Shown piece by piece: positions 18,358 through 27,173 of a stretch of DNA of 64,000 nucleotides. The DNA comes from Clavibacter capsici (GTDB taxonomy: Bacteria; Actinomycetota; Actinomycetes; Actinomycetales; Microbacteriaceae), in contig NZ_CP012573.1 in NCBI RefSeq assembly GCF_001280205.1, positions 930,001 through 994,000 on the forward strand. The letters are read 5' to 3'. Position numbers and translations under genes: made by a program. How positions within the stretch are numbered: the stretch's first letter is position 1; every line of letters starts with the position of its first letter. The notes under the pieces are model-generated. The model was not told where the DNA came from and did not search any database. It saw only the letters and a list, made by a program, of their open reading frames with translations.

Positions 18358-19104
18358 TCAGCCCTGGCGCATCCGCTCGACGGCGTCCTTGGACGGGCCG
18401 TCGAAGGCGACCTTGCCGGACTGGATCAGGATCCCGCGCTCGCAGAGGTCCGAGACCATGTCGAGGTCGTGGCTGACGACGACGAGCGTCTTGCCCGCGT
18501 CGTGCAGCTCGCGGATCTTGGCGAGGCACTTGCGCTGGAACGGCTCGTCGCCCACGGAGAGGATCTCGTCCACCAGCAGGATGTCGACCTCCGTGTGGAT
18601 GGCGACCGAGAACGCCAGCCGCAGGAACATGCCCGAGGAGTAGTGCTTGACCTCGGTGTCGATGAACTTCTCGATCTCGCTGAACTCGACGATCTGGTCG
18701 AAGCGCGCGTCGATCTCGTGCTGCTCCATGCCGAGGATCGCGGCGTTGAGGTAGATGTTCTCGCGGCCCGAGAGGTCGGGGTGGAAGCCCGCGCCCACCT
18801 CGATGAGGCCGGCGATGCGGCCGCGCGCGAGCACCTCGCCGCTGTCGGGCTGGTAGACGCCCGAGATGAGCTTCAGCAGCGTGGACTTGCCGGACCCGTT
18901 GAAGCCCATGAGCGCCACGGACTCGCCGGGGCGGACGGAGAAGCTCACGTCCTCCAGCGCGTCGAAGGTCGACGCGAGCGGCTTCCGGCGGACCGCCGCG
19001 ATGACCGTCTCCTTGATGGAGTGCGTGTGGCGGAGGAGGAAGGACTTCCGCACGTTCTCGACGATGATGCGCGGCAGCGCGTCCGACTCAGAGGTCCTGG
19101 GCAA
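18358..19104 (-). CDS. Polysaccharide ABC transporter ATP-binding protein (Wzt-like)
   Basis: 248 aa. It drives export of a lipid-linked glycan with the permease encoded upstream. Walker A is GFNGSGKST (67-75), the signature is HYSSGMFLRLAF and Walker B ILLVDEILSVGDE, followed by the His switch VVSHD. The N-terminal SFLLRHTHSIKETVIAA is typical of the teichoic acid and O-antigen exporter subgroup. There is no C-terminal carbohydrate-binding extension, so it resembles the short galactan/teichoic type rather than long Wzt. The only fitting start is TTG at 19104, preceded by GGAGGGG, overlapping the permease end by 17 bases. Confidence 0.92.
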   Translation of the reverse strand: MPRTSESDALPRIIVENVRKSFLLRHTHSIKETVIAAVRRKPLASTFDALEDVSFSVRPGESVALMGFNGSGKSTLLKLISGVYQPDSGEVLARGRIAGLIEVGAGFHPDLSGRENIYLNAAILGMEQHEIDARFDQIVEFSEIEKFIDTEVKHYSSGMFLRLAFSVAIHTEVDILLVDEILSVGDEPFQRKCLAKIRELHDAGKTLVVVSHDLDMVSDLCERGILIQSGKVAFDGPSKDAVERMRQG

Positions 19105-19957
19105 AGCGCCCCTCCAGCTTCTTGAAGACGAGCTGCCCGAGCAGGAGGCTCAGGAGCGAGACGCCGAGGGCGATGAACCCGTACATCCAGAGGTTCTCGG
19201 GCAGGTCGCCCGTGCCGCCGGTGGTCGGGTACCAGAAGCCGGCGTGGAAGAGCTCGACGGCGGCGGTGACCGGGTTCAGCTGGTAGATCACGAGCAGCCA
19301 GTCGGGCAGCACGCCGCGCACCTGCGCGAAGGGGTAGAGCACGGGAGAGGCCCACACGACCACCATGACGATGAGCTCGACGAAGTTCTGCGAGTCGCGG
19401 AACGACACGTTGGCGGCGCCGAAGAGCATCCCGAGGCCGATGGCGAGCGTGCCGATGATGGCGATGCCGAGCAGGATGCCGAGCACCTGCACGGGCGTCG
19501 GCGCCCAGCCGACGAAGAGGCAGACCACGAGGAGGATCACGAGCTGGGGCAGGAAGTTCACGAGCGCGACGAACGTGCTCGACACCGGGAACAGCTCCCG
19601 TGGCAGGTAGATCTTCTTGATCAGCGCCCCGTTGTCCACGAGCGACTTGGTCGAGTTCGAGAACGCCTCGGTGTAGAAGTTGATGAGGATGATCCCCGAG
19701 AACAGGTAGATCGGGTAGTTCACCTGGTTCTGGTTGAGCCGCAGGAAGACGCCCATCGCGACGAAGAAGACCGCGAACTGCGCGGCCGGCTTCACGTACG
19801 ACCAGAGCCAGCCGAGGACGGATCCGCGGTACCTGACCTGCACCTCCTTCTTGACGAGGAGGGAGAGGAGGTAGCGGCGGCGGTACACGTCCAGGAGCCC
19901 CGCGCCCGTGCCGGGCCTCGAGAACTCCCTCGACTGGGAACTCGTCATGCTCGACAC
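19088..19957 (-). CDS. Polysaccharide ABC transporter permease (Wzm-like)
   Basis: 289 aa with six membrane helices, ABC-2 type. LLVKKEVQVRYRGSVLGWLW is the conserved cytoplasmic entry helix; the motif SPVLYPFAQVRGVLPDWL and the C-terminal LLGQLVFKKLEGRFAQDL also fit. It pairs with the ATPase at 18358 to export a completed or near-complete lipid-linked polymer. GTG at 19957 is preferred over ATG at 19948, because AAGGGGA lies 7 bases before the GTG. A TACACT -10 element at 20042-20047 precedes a hairpin in the leader. Confidence 0.92.
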   Translation of the reverse strand: MSSMTSSQSREFSRPGTGAGLLDVYRRRYLLSLLVKKEVQVRYRGSVLGWLWSYVKPAAQFAVFFVAMGVFLRLNQNQVNYPIYLFSGIILINFYTEAFSNSTKSLVDNGALIKKIYLPRELFPVSSTFVALVNFLPQLVILLVVCLFVGWAPTPVQVLGILLGIAIIGTLAIGLGMLFGAANVSFRDSQNFVELIVMVVVWASPVLYPFAQVRGVLPDWLLVIYQLNPVTAAVELFHAGFWYPTTGGTGDLPENLWMYGFIALGVSLLSLLLGQLVFKKLEGRFAQDL

Positions 19958-20017
19958 GTGATGGTCCCCTTCGGACTGCGTGGGGCTCGCGCGGGGCGCG
20001 GAGCGGGATCGGCTCGG

Positions 20018-20047
20018 GTGTCCGGGATCGGACCGGACACGAGTGTA
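20018..20047 (-). promoter_or_regulatory. ABC exporter promoter -10 and leader hairpin / rmlD terminator
   Basis: TACACT (20042-20047, minus strand) is a -10 element for the exporter genes. Directly after it, GTGTCCGG (20018-20025) and CCGGACAC (20033-20040) form a perfect 8-bp stem with a 7-nt loop. The hairpin can end transcripts coming from rmlD or sit at the 5' end of the exporter mRNA. Confidence 0.5.
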
Positions 20048-20051
20048 ACCG

Positions 20052-20906
20052 TCAGCGCGCCCGGAGGACGCCGTGCCCGGCGGCGTCGGACAGCGCCTCG
20101 CGCCAGTCGCGCAGCGGCGGGAGACCGACGCGGGCCCAGGCGTCGTGCCCGAGGACGGAGTAGGCGGGGCGCGGGGCCGGCCGCACGAAGGACGCGCTGT
20201 CCGTGGGCAGCACGCGCTCGGGATCCAGGCCCGCCTCCGCGAAGACGGCGCGCGCGAGGCCGTGCCAGGTCGTCTCGCCGGAGCCCGTGCCGTGGAACAC
20301 GCCCGCGGGCGCGCCGGCGTCGACCAGCTCGACGAGGCGGGCCGCGAGGTCGACCGTCCAGGTGGGCTGGCCGCGCTGGTCGTCCACCACCGACACCGTC
20401 TCGTGCGAGGCCGCGAGCCGCAGCATCGTGGATGGGAAGGAGGGCCCGCCCGCGCCGTACAGCCAGGCCGTGCGCATGACGCTCGCGCCGGTCGGGTGGC
20501 CCTCGAGCACGAGCCGCTCGCCCTCGGCCTTGGTGCGGCCGTAGGCGGAGACGGGCGCGTGGGGCGCGTCCTCCGGGTAGGGGGAGGTGGCGGATCCGTC
20601 GAAGACGTAGTCGGTGGACACGTGCACGATGCGGGCACCCGCCTCGGCGGCGGCGCGCGCCAGCACGCCGGCACCGGTCGCGTTGACGGCCCGGGCCTCG
20701 TCCTCGTGCTCCTCGGCGGCGTCCACCGCGGTGTACGCGGCGAGGTTGACGACCACGTCGTGCCCGGCGACCGCCAGGCGGACGGCGTCCTCGTCGGTGA
20801 TGTCGAGCTCGGCGCGCCGGGGCGCGGTCACCTCGTGCGCGGCGAGGGCGGGCAGGAGGTCCTGCCCGAGCATCCCGCCGCCGCCGGTGACGAGGACGCG
20901 GCTCAC
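20052..20906 (-). CDS. rmlD: dTDP-4-dehydrorhamnose reductase
   Basis: 284 aa, GTG start overlapping the rmlB stop. It reduces dTDP-4-dehydro-L-rhamnose to dTDP-L-rhamnose, the last step of activated rhamnose synthesis. It is an extended short-chain dehydrogenase: VTGGGGMLGQDL nucleotide loop at 5-16, HVSTDYVFDGSA, and the catalytic YGRTKAEGE (Tyr-x3-Lys), with RTAWLYGAGG. It is slightly shorter than the usual 290-300 aa. Transcribed after rmlB; rmlC and rmlA lie nearby on the opposite strand. Confidence 0.93.
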   Translation of the reverse strand: MSRVLVTGGGGMLGQDLLPALAAHEVTAPRRAELDITDEDAVRLAVAGHDVVVNLAAYTAVDAAEEHEDEARAVNATGAGVLARAAAEAGARIVHVSTDYVFDGSATSPYPEDAPHAPVSAYGRTKAEGERLVLEGHPTGASVMRTAWLYGAGGPSFPSTMLRLAASHETVSVVDDQRGQPTWTVDLAARLVELVDAGAPAGVFHGTGSGETTWHGLARAVFAEAGLDPERVLPTDSASFVRPAPRPAYSVLGHDAWARVGLPPLRDWREALSDAAGHGVLRAR

Positions 20907-21892
20907 GCGGGCAGCTCGGCGCGCGTCTTCAGCGGCTCCCACCAGGAGCGGTTGTCGCGGTACCACTGCACGACGTCGGCGAGGCCCTCGGCGAACGGCA
21001 CCTGCGGGGCGTAGCCGAGCTCGCGCTGGATCTTGGAGATGTCGACGGAGTAGCGGAGGTCGTGGCCCTTGCGGTCCTCGACGCGGTCGACGTACGACCA
21101 GTCGCGGCCGGTGGCGTCGAGCAGCAGCTGCGTGAGCTCGCGGTTCGTGAGCTCGGTGCCGCCGCCGATGTTGTAGATCTCGCCGGGCGCGCCCTGCACG
21201 AGCACGAGCGCGATGCCGCGGCAGTGGTCGTCGACGTGCAGCCAGTCGCGGATGTTGAGGCCCTCGCCGTACAGCGGCACGTGCTTGTCGTCGATGAGGT
21301 TCGTGACGAACAGCGGGATGACCTTCTCGGGGAAGTGGTACGGCCCGTAGTTGTTCGAGCAGCGCGTGATCGACACGTCCAGCCCGTGCGTGCGGTGGTA
21401 CGAGCGGGCGAGCAGGTCGCTGCCCGCCTTCGACGCGGAGTAGGGGGAGTTGGGCTCGAGCGGACGCTCCTCATCCCACGAGCCCTCGGCGATGGATCCG
21501 TAGACCTCGTCGGTGGAGACGTGCACGAAGCGCTTCAGGTCGTGGCGGAGGGCCGCGTCGAGGAGCTTCTGCGTGCCGAGCACGTTGGTCTCGACGAAGA
21601 TGCTCGCGTCGCGGACGGACCGGTCGACGTGGCTCTCGGCGGCGAAGTGCACGACCGCGTCGACCTGCGGGATCCACTCGTCGAGCACGGCGTCGTCGCG
21701 GATGTCGCCCTGGACGAACGTGTACCGCGGGGAGTCGCTGACGGGCGCGAGGTTCTCGAGGTTGCCCGAGTAGGTCAGCGCGTCGAGCACGACGACGTCG
21801 GCGCCCTCGAGGCCGGCGTAGTGGTCCTGGAGCGCGTGGCGCACGAAGTTGGAGCCGATGAAGCCGGCGCCGCCGGTCACGAGGATCCTCAT
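20903..21892 (-). CDS. rmlB: dTDP-glucose 4,6-dehydratase
   Basis: 329 aa. It converts dTDP-glucose to dTDP-4-dehydro-6-deoxyglucose, the second step to rhamnose. Motifs: VTGGAGFIGSNFVRH (NAD loop), HFAAESHVDRSV, STDEVYGSI with the catalytic Thr-Asp-Glu, YSASKAGSDLLARSYHRT (Tyr-x3-Lys), and RCSNNYGPYHFPEKVIPLF. ATG at 21892 gives the exact family start MRILVTGG. A TACACT -10 element at 21979-21984 suggests an mRNA leader of about 80 nt. rmlD follows with translational coupling. Confidence 0.96.
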   Translation of the reverse strand: MRILVTGGAGFIGSNFVRHALQDHYAGLEGADVVVLDALTYSGNLENLAPVSDSPRYTFVQGDIRDDAVLDEWIPQVDAVVHFAAESHVDRSVRDASIFVETNVLGTQKLLDAALRHDLKRFVHVSTDEVYGSIAEGSWDEERPLEPNSPYSASKAGSDLLARSYHRTHGLDVSITRCSNNYGPYHFPEKVIPLFVTNLIDDKHVPLYGEGLNIRDWLHVDDHCRGIALVLVQGAPGEIYNIGGGTELTNRELTQLLLDATGRDWSYVDRVEDRKGHDLRYSVDISKIQRELGYAPQVPFAEGLADVVQWYRDNRSWWEPLKTRAELPA

Positions 21893-22063
21893 GGGGGATA
21901 CGTCCTGTCGTCGAGACGCCGGGCGGGTGGGCCGACGTCGGGGGAGGGTCCGCGATGATCGGGGACGGACCGCCTGCGAGTGTACCGGCGGAGCCGCCCG
22001 GGGCCATGTCCCCATGCGGGGGATGCGCGGACCAGGAGGGTCGCGAGAGGGCAGGATGCAGGC

Positions 22064-22516
22064 ATGGCCGCCTCCCGCATCCGCGCGCTCCTCCGCGACG
22101 AGCGCGTGGCGTTCCTCCTCGTCGGCGGCTTCAACACCGCCTTCGCGTTCCTCCTGTTCGCCGGGCTCGCCGCCACCGCCGGACGCGCGCTCGACGACGC
22201 GGGCCAGCGGGTGCTCGGATCCCTGGTGCCGCTCGCCGGGAGCTACGCCGTCGCCGTGCTCGTGGCCTTCGTCCTGTACCGGCACCTCGTGTTCCGCGTC
22301 CGGGGGCACGTCCTGCGCGACCTGGCGCGCTTCGTCTCCGTGTACGCGGTGTCGATCACGCTGAACGCCGTCTCGCTGCCGCTGCTCGTGGCGGCCGGGG
22401 TGCCGCGCCTCGCGGCGCAGGCGATGATCGTGGTGGCGATCACGCTCATCAGCTACGTCGGGCACCGCTGGTTCTCGTTCCGTCGGCCGCGGGGAGAGGG
22501 CGGCCCGGGGCTCTGA
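22064..22516 (+). CDS. GtrA family membrane protein
   Basis: 150 aa with four membrane helices. The start is DERVAFLLVGGFNTAFAFLLF, the inner loop YRHLVFRVRG, and the end YVGHRWFSFRRPRGE. It is a putative flippase for polyprenyl-phosphate sugars. A 42-base stretch near the start (22097-22138) is almost identical to the GtrA gene at 39725. It lies between rmlB (divergent) and rmlC, so it may work with a GtrB-type enzyme such as that at 25017. Confidence 0.88.
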   Translation: MAASRIRALLRDERVAFLLVGGFNTAFAFLLFAGLAATAGRALDDAGQRVLGSLVPLAGSYAVAVLVAFVLYRHLVFRVRGHVLRDLARFVSVYAVSITLNAVSLPLLVAAGVPRLAAQAMIVVAITLISYVGHRWFSFRRPRGEGGPGL

Positions 22517-22528
22517 TCGGCCCGTTGC

Positions 22529-22534
22529 TAGACT
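22529..22534 (+). promoter_or_regulatory. -10 element of leaderless rmlC promoter
   Basis: TAGACT (extended TTGCTAGACT), 7 nt, then GTG at 22542. It lies just after the GtrA stop and should drive rmlC-rmlA. Confidence 0.55.
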
Positions 22535-22541
22535 CCGACCC

Positions 22542-23147
22542 GTGCAGATCCGCGAACTCGCCGTACCCGACGCGTACGAGATCACCCCCGTCCAGCGCAC
22601 CGACGACCGGGGCGTGTTCCTCGAGTGGTACCGGTTCGACGAGCTCGAGCGGGTCGTGGGCCATCCCCTCGACCTCCGCCAGGCCAACATGAGCGTGTCG
22701 AAGCGCGGCGTCGTGCGCGGCGTCCACTTCGCCGACGTGCCCCGCGGGCAGGCCAAGCACGTGAAGGCCGTCTCCGGCGCCGTGCTCGACTTCATCGTCG
22801 ACATCCGGGTCGGATCCCCGACCTTCGGCCAGTGGGACAGCGTCCGCCTCGACACCCGGACCCACAAGGCCGTCTACCTCTCCGAGGGCCTCGGCCACTG
22901 CTTCGTCGCGCTGACCGACGACGCGGCCGTCACCTACCTCGTGAGCGACGTCTACAACCCGTCGGCCGAGCACGGCATCAACCCCCTCGACGCCGAGGTC
23001 GGCCTCGTCTTCCCCGACGAGGCCGGCGAGCCGCTGCTCTCCCCGAAGGACCTCGAGGCCCCGACGCTCGCCGAGGCGGCGGCCGCCGGGCTCCTCCCCA
23101 CCTGGTCGGACATGCGCGCCTTCCACGACTCGCAGAAGGTGAGCTGA
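22542..23147 (+). CDS. rmlC: dTDP-4-dehydrorhamnose 3,5-epimerase
   Basis: 201 aa, usual length. It epimerises C3 and C5 of dTDP-4-dehydro-6-deoxyglucose. This cupin fold has the catalytic His in GVVRGVHFADVPRGQAK, the VDIRVGSPTFGQW strand, the active-site YLSEGLGHCFVALTDDA and the family pattern NPSAEHGINPLD. GTG at 22542 is supported by the leaderless promoter spacing. rmlA follows after 3 bases. Confidence 0.95.
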   Translation: MQIRELAVPDAYEITPVQRTDDRGVFLEWYRFDELERVVGHPLDLRQANMSVSKRGVVRGVHFADVPRGQAKHVKAVSGAVLDFIVDIRVGSPTFGQWDSVRLDTRTHKAVYLSEGLGHCFVALTDDAAVTYLVSDVYNPSAEHGINPLDAEVGLVFPDEAGEPLLSPKDLEAPTLAEAAAAGLLPTWSDMRAFHDSQKVS

Positions 23148-23150
23148 CCC

Positions 23151-24014
23151 ATGAAGGGCATCATCCTGGCCGGCGGCTCCGGCACCCGGCTCTGGCCGAT
23201 CACGAAGGGCATCAGCAAGCAGCTGATGCCCATCTACGACAAGCCGATGATCTACTACCCCCTGTCGACGCTGATGATGGCGGACATCCGCGAGGTGCTC
23301 ATCATCACGACGCCCGAGTACAACCACCAGTTCCGGGCCCTGCTCGGCGACGGCTCGCACCTCGGCATGCGCATCGAGTACGCCGTGCAGCCCTCGCCCG
23401 ACGGCCTCGCGCAGGCGTTCGTCATCGGCGAGGAGTTCATCGGCGACGACTCGGTCGCGCTCGTCCTCGGCGACAACATCTTCCACGGCGCCGGCCTCGG
23501 CACGAGCCTGCGGAGGAACACCGACATCGACGGCGCCCTCATCTTCGCGTACCACGTAGCGGATCCGACGGCCTACGGCGTCGTCGAGTTCGACGAGGAC
23601 TTCACGGCCGTCTCCATCGAGGAGAAGCCCGCGCAGCCGAAGAGCGCCTACGCGGTGCCCGGCCTCTACTTCTTCGACAACGACGTGGTCGAGATCGCCA
23701 AGGGCATCCAGCCGAGCGAGCGCGGGGAGCTCGAGATCACGGCCGTCAACGACCACTACCTCCAGGCCGGGCGCCTGCGCGTGCAGGTGCTCGACCGCGG
23801 CACCGCGTGGCTCGACACGGGCACGTTCGAGAGCATGATGCAGGCCTCCGAGTACGTGAAGGTCATCGAGGACCGCCAGGGCTTCAAGATCGGCTGCATC
23901 GAGGAGATCGCGTACCGCGCCGGCTGGATCGACCGGGACGCCCTCGAGGAGCTCGCGCGTCCGCTCATCAAGAGCGGGTACGGCCGCTACCTCGTCACGC
24001 TGCTCGACGCGTAG
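23151..24014 (+). CDS. rmlA: Glucose-1-phosphate thymidylyltransferase
   Basis: 287 aa. It makes dTDP-glucose from dTTP and glucose-1-phosphate, the first step to rhamnose and its feedback point. Motifs: [53 protein letters not shown] and [16 protein letters not shown]. It is co-transcribed with rmlC, so all four rml genes lie between 20052 and 24014, split onto two strands. It converges on the epimerase gene at 24043. Confidence 0.96.
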   Translation: MKGIILAGGSGTRLWPITKGISKQLMPIYDKPMIYYPLSTLMMADIREVLIITTPEYNHQFRALLGDGSHLGMRIEYAVQPSPDGLAQAFVIGEEFIGDDSVALVLGDNIFHGAGLGTSLRRNTDIDGALIFAYHVADPTAYGVVEFDEDFTAVSIEEKPAQPKSAYAVPGLYFFDNDVVEIAKGIQPSERGELEITAVNDHYLQAGRLRVQVLDRGTAWLDTGTFESMMQASEYVKVIEDRQGFKIGCIEEIAYRAGWIDRDALEELARPLIKSGYGRYLVTLLDA

Positions 24015-24042
24015 CGTCCGGTCGGCCGGGCGGGCCCGCGCG

Positions 24043-25020
24043 TCACCGCGCGGTGAGCTCGCCCGACTGCATGCCGGAGATGAGCGCCTGCGCGGTGATG
24101 TGGATCCCCGCGGGCAGCGGCATCGTGTCGCGCTCGTCGAGGTCCGGCCAGACGACGCTCGCGAGCCGCAGGTCCACCGCCTGGTAACCCGCGAGGGGCG
24201 AGAGGCCGAGCATCACGTGCGGGCGCGACTTGCCGAGCGCCGTGAAGTGGCCGAGCAGGGCGCTGATGGTGACCGGCTGCCCGGACGCCAGGATCTTCAC
24301 GACGTGCGTGTCCGCGGGCAGCGACAGCAGCCGCGCCATGGCGTCGCGGACGAGCCCGGCGCAGTCGTCGGCGAAGAGGTAGTCGCGCACGGTCTCGAGC
24401 GGCACGTAGATGGACGCCGGCGTGGGGGACAGGTTCGCGCGCGCGAGCTGCGTGATGAGGCCCTGCGGCTTGCCCACGGCCTGGCGCGGACCGTAGAGGT
24501 TCGCGATCCGCCCGACGAGCGTGCGGACGCCCGCGCGCTCGCCGAACGCGCGCACGAGGCCCTCGGCCCGCAGCTTGGCCTCGCCGTACGGCGCGAGGGG
24601 CCGCGGCGCGGATGCCTCCGTGAACGGCGGACGCGCGGCGCCCGCGTACACGCCGCCCGCCGACGACGAGTAGAACAGCGCGCCGCCCGGGGCGGGGGCG
24701 ACCGAGGCGGCGGAGGCGATCTCGTCGAGCACGGCCGCGAGCTGCGCGAGCTCGTGCTCCAGCTGCGCCCGGGTGCTGCCCGTGACGGCCGCGCCCGCGC
24801 ACCACATCACGGCCCACGACCCGGCGGCGCGCCCCTCTTCGAGGAGCCGCTCGGCGCCGGTGCGCGCGGCGCGGCGCATGACGGCGTCGTCCGGGGTCGA
24901 CCAGGGGAGCGGATCGGCGGCCACGGGGGCCCAGCGCGGATCGGCCGTCAGCGCGTCGACGAGCGACGCGCCGAGGAGGCCCCGGGCGCCGATGACCCAG
25001 ACGGGGACGGGCGCGGTCAC
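24043..25020 (-). CDS. NAD-dependent epimerase/dehydratase (extended SDR)
   Basis: 325 aa, GTG start overlapping the stop of the next gene upstream (GTGA). The loop WVIGARGLLGASL binds the dinucleotide; FYSSSAGGVYAG and YGEAKLRAE provide Ser and Tyr-x3-Lys; NLYGPRQAVGKPQGL follows. It probably modifies a nucleotide sugar used by the adjacent glycosyltransferases. The exact substrate (UDP- or dTDP-sugar, epimerisation or reduction) cannot be read from these motifs. A 14-bp palindrome, TCACCGCGCGGTGA, covers its stop codon. Confidence 0.85.
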   Translation of the reverse strand: MTAPVPVWVIGARGLLGASLVDALTADPRWAPVAADPLPWSTPDDAVMRRAARTGAERLLEEGRAAGSWAVMWCAGAAVTGSTRAQLEHELAQLAAVLDEIASAASVAPAPGGALFYSSSAGGVYAGAARPPFTEASAPRPLAPYGEAKLRAEGLVRAFGERAGVRTLVGRIANLYGPRQAVGKPQGLITQLARANLSPTPASIYVPLETVRDYLFADDCAGLVRDAMARLLSLPADTHVVKILASGQPVTISALLGHFTALGKSRPHVMLGLSPLAGYQAVDLRLASVVWPDLDERDTMPLPAGIHITAQALISGMQSGELTAR

Positions 25021-26048
25021 ACGTGCCCGCGCGGCGGCCGGCCGTGCGGTCCGTCGAGCGGGTCGCGCACGATCAGGTACGCGGGCCGGCCCTGCGCCAT
25101 GCCGACCGCGACGCCGACGTACTCCGCGATGATCCCCAGCGAGAACAGGATGATGCCGCTCGACGCGAGGATCGTCACGATGGTCGACGCCCACCCCGAG
25201 GGGACCGAGTTGTCGGTGAGGCGGCTGACGACGATGACGATGACGAAGACGAACGCCACCACGAGGAAGAGCGCCCCGAGCACGCTCACGGCGCGGAGGC
25301 CGCGGGTGCCGCTCGAGAGCACCATGCGCCAGAAGTGCGAGAACAGGCGACGCGGCGAGTAGCCGGACTGCCGCTCGCCCTCGTCGCGGAGCGTGATGGG
25401 GCAGGTGGAGACGCGGTTCGCGACCCAGCCGAGCGCGATGTCGAGGTACACGCCGGATCCCGCGTAGGCGGCGACGCTCCGCCCGACCGAGCCGAGCAGC
25501 AGCCGGTAGCTCTGGAACTGCTCGGCGTCCTGGTCGGACGACATGGCGTTGAGGACGACCTTCGCGCCGCGCGAGGCGACGTTGCGGAGGAGCCCGTGCG
25601 AGGGCGTGTTCGTGGGCTTCGCGTAGACGACGGATGCGAGGTCGCGCATGGCGACGTCGAGCATGTCGGGGATGAAGCCGGGGTCGTGCTGCCCGTCCTC
25701 GTCGAGCGTGACGATCCAGTCGCCGCCGGAGGACGCCATGCCCGCGAGGGTCGCGGCGTGCTGGCCGAAGTTGCGGCTCAGCCAGATCGGCCGCACGAAC
25801 GGGTGCAGGCGCTTGAGGTCGCGGATGACGCGGGGGGATCCGTCGCGGCCGTTGTCGAAGACCAGGAGGACCTCGGTGACGGCGTAGCTGTGGCCGTCGC
25901 GGGTGATCTGCGGCACCGTGAACGGCTGGATCTCCGCGAGCAGCGCCTCGAGCGTCAGCTCGCCCTGGTAGACGGGGATGACGACGGAGACGGAGTGGTC
26001 CGGCGGCATCGCGCCGTCGACCGCGTCCCCCGGCGGGAGGGCGCTCAC
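25017..26048 (-). CDS. GtrB/DPM1-like polyprenyl-phosphate glycosyltransferase (GT2)
   Basis: 343 aa, GTG start at 26048 overlapping the upstream stop. The GT2 domain has SVVIPVYQGELTLEALL, WLSRNFGQHAATLAGM and the metal-binding VTLDEDGQHDP. The C-terminus carries two membrane helices (about 255-285 and 295-325), as in GtrB/ArnC enzymes that put one sugar on undecaprenyl phosphate. Such lipid-linked sugars are flipped by GtrA and used outside by multi-pass GT-C enzymes; candidates for both are in this region. Together with the epimerase (coupled) it may supply a modified sugar. Confidence 0.88.
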   Translation of the reverse strand: MSALPPGDAVDGAMPPDHSVSVVIPVYQGELTLEALLAEIQPFTVPQITRDGHSYAVTEVLLVFDNGRDGSPRVIRDLKRLHPFVRPIWLSRNFGQHAATLAGMASSGGDWIVTLDEDGQHDPGFIPDMLDVAMRDLASVVYAKPTNTPSHGLLRNVASRGAKVVLNAMSSDQDAEQFQSYRLLLGSVGRSVAAYAGSGVYLDIALGWVANRVSTCPITLRDEGERQSGYSPRRLFSHFWRMVLSSGTRGLRAVSVLGALFLVVAFVFVIVIVVSRLTDNSVPSGWASTIVTILASSGIILFSLGIIAEYVGVAVGMAQGRPAYLIVRDPLDGPHGRPPRGHV

Positions 26049-26899
26049 GCGGCGTCCCCGGAGGACCGCGACATGCGCCGGCCGAGGTACAGGTACACGA
26101 GCCGACGGGACAGCGCCTTGGCGCGGGCCATCAGGTCGCCGAGCCGGACGTCGGCCCGGGACACGACGTGCGGGTGCTCCTCGAGCACCCAGTGGTGGAA
26201 GCCCGCCGCGGCGCTGGCCTGCTCGCCGGCGAGGCGCACGCTCCACTGCGAGTCGGAGATGCGGAAGCCGGCGAGGGCCTTCGGGCCGACGGACGCGAAG
26301 TCGCCGCGGAGCAGGACCTTGGCGTAGGTCGTCTCGTCGATGAGGTAGGGCCAGCGGGAGTCCCACCAGCCGACGGCTTCGAGGTCGGCCCGGCGCATGA
26401 GCACGCATCCCGGCTCGCCGAAGATGTTGGTGCCCGAGCGGATGGTGCGACGGACGGCCTGGGCGCCGGACAGGGCGATGCGGGCTCCGGATACGCCGTG
26501 GTCGCGCACGATCGGGCGGCTGTCCGCGTCCACGATGTCGCGGGGGGAGGCCACGAGCACGACGGAGGGCGACGCGTCGAGCTCGGCCACCTGCCGCTCG
26601 AGGATGGTCGGGTAGAGGAGGTCGTCGCCGCAGACCAGCTTGATCAGGTCGCCGCGCGCCTCTTGGCTCACGCGGTTCCAGTTGCGGAGGGCCCCGCCGC
26701 CCGCCTCGGTGCGCAGCAGGCGGACGCGCGGGTCGTCGGCGTAGCGCTGCATCACGTCCCAGGTGCCGTCGGTGGAGGAGTGGTCCGCGATCACGACCTC
26801 GAAGTCGGCGTACGTCTGCGCCAGCACGGAGTCGACCGTCTCGGCGAGGTAGTCGGCGTTGTTGTAGGCGGGGATGACGATCGAGACGCGTGGGGCCAC
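26045..26899 (-). CDS. GT2 family glycosyltransferase
   Basis: 284 aa from the GTG at 26899, which has AAGGAGAG 4 bases upstream; the frame is open for 61 more codons but without protein-like content. N-terminal VSIVIPAYNNADYLAETVDS, VVIADHSSTDGTW and KLVCGDDLLYPTIL (DxD-type) define a soluble GT-A fold, with FGEPGCVLMRRADLEAVGWW as acceptor-side motif. It has no membrane helix. It is the first of three coupled minus-strand genes (GT2, GtrB-like, epimerase). Donor and acceptor unknown; a rhamnosyl- or hexosyltransferase of the repeat unit is likely from context. Confidence 0.87.
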   Translation of the reverse strand: MAPRVSIVIPAYNNADYLAETVDSVLAQTYADFEVVIADHSSTDGTWDVMQRYADDPRVRLLRTEAGGGALRNWNRVSQEARGDLIKLVCGDDLLYPTILERQVAELDASPSVVLVASPRDIVDADSRPIVRDHGVSGARIALSGAQAVRRTIRSGTNIFGEPGCVLMRRADLEAVGWWDSRWPYLIDETTYAKVLLRGDFASVGPKALAGFRISDSQWSVRLAGEQASAAAGFHHWVLEEHPHVVSRADVRLGDLMARAKALSRRLVYLYLGRRMSRSSGDAA

Positions 26900-27173
26900 G
26901 TGGCTCTCCTTCGGCGAGGCAGGAGGGGGCGCGCCCGGGTCGCTGCCCACCCGGTGCACGTCATCGTGCGACGTGCGACGGAGACCGTGGGCGACCGCGG
27001 TGCGCGTGCGGACGGGGGCCATCCTCTCACGGCGCCCGCGCGCGGTCGGGGAGGCGGCCGCCCGCAGCGGGTCCGTCCTCATGGGGCGTCGGGGAACCAG
27101 GCATTAGGGTGAGTCCCGCCCGAACGGCCCTGCCGGTCCCGGGCTGCACACGACGAACGGACATCTCCTCAAC

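Noticed and set aside
24043..24056. Palindrome TCACCGCGCGGTGA at the end of the epimerase gene
   Set aside because: Listed only as context: without a loop it cannot form a normal terminator hairpin, and it is part of the coding end.
26900..27173. Search for a small gene or RNA in the 274-bp divergent space
   Set aside because: Only a TAGGGT -10 element near 27105 was found; the open frames overlap the neighbours and have no start signals.
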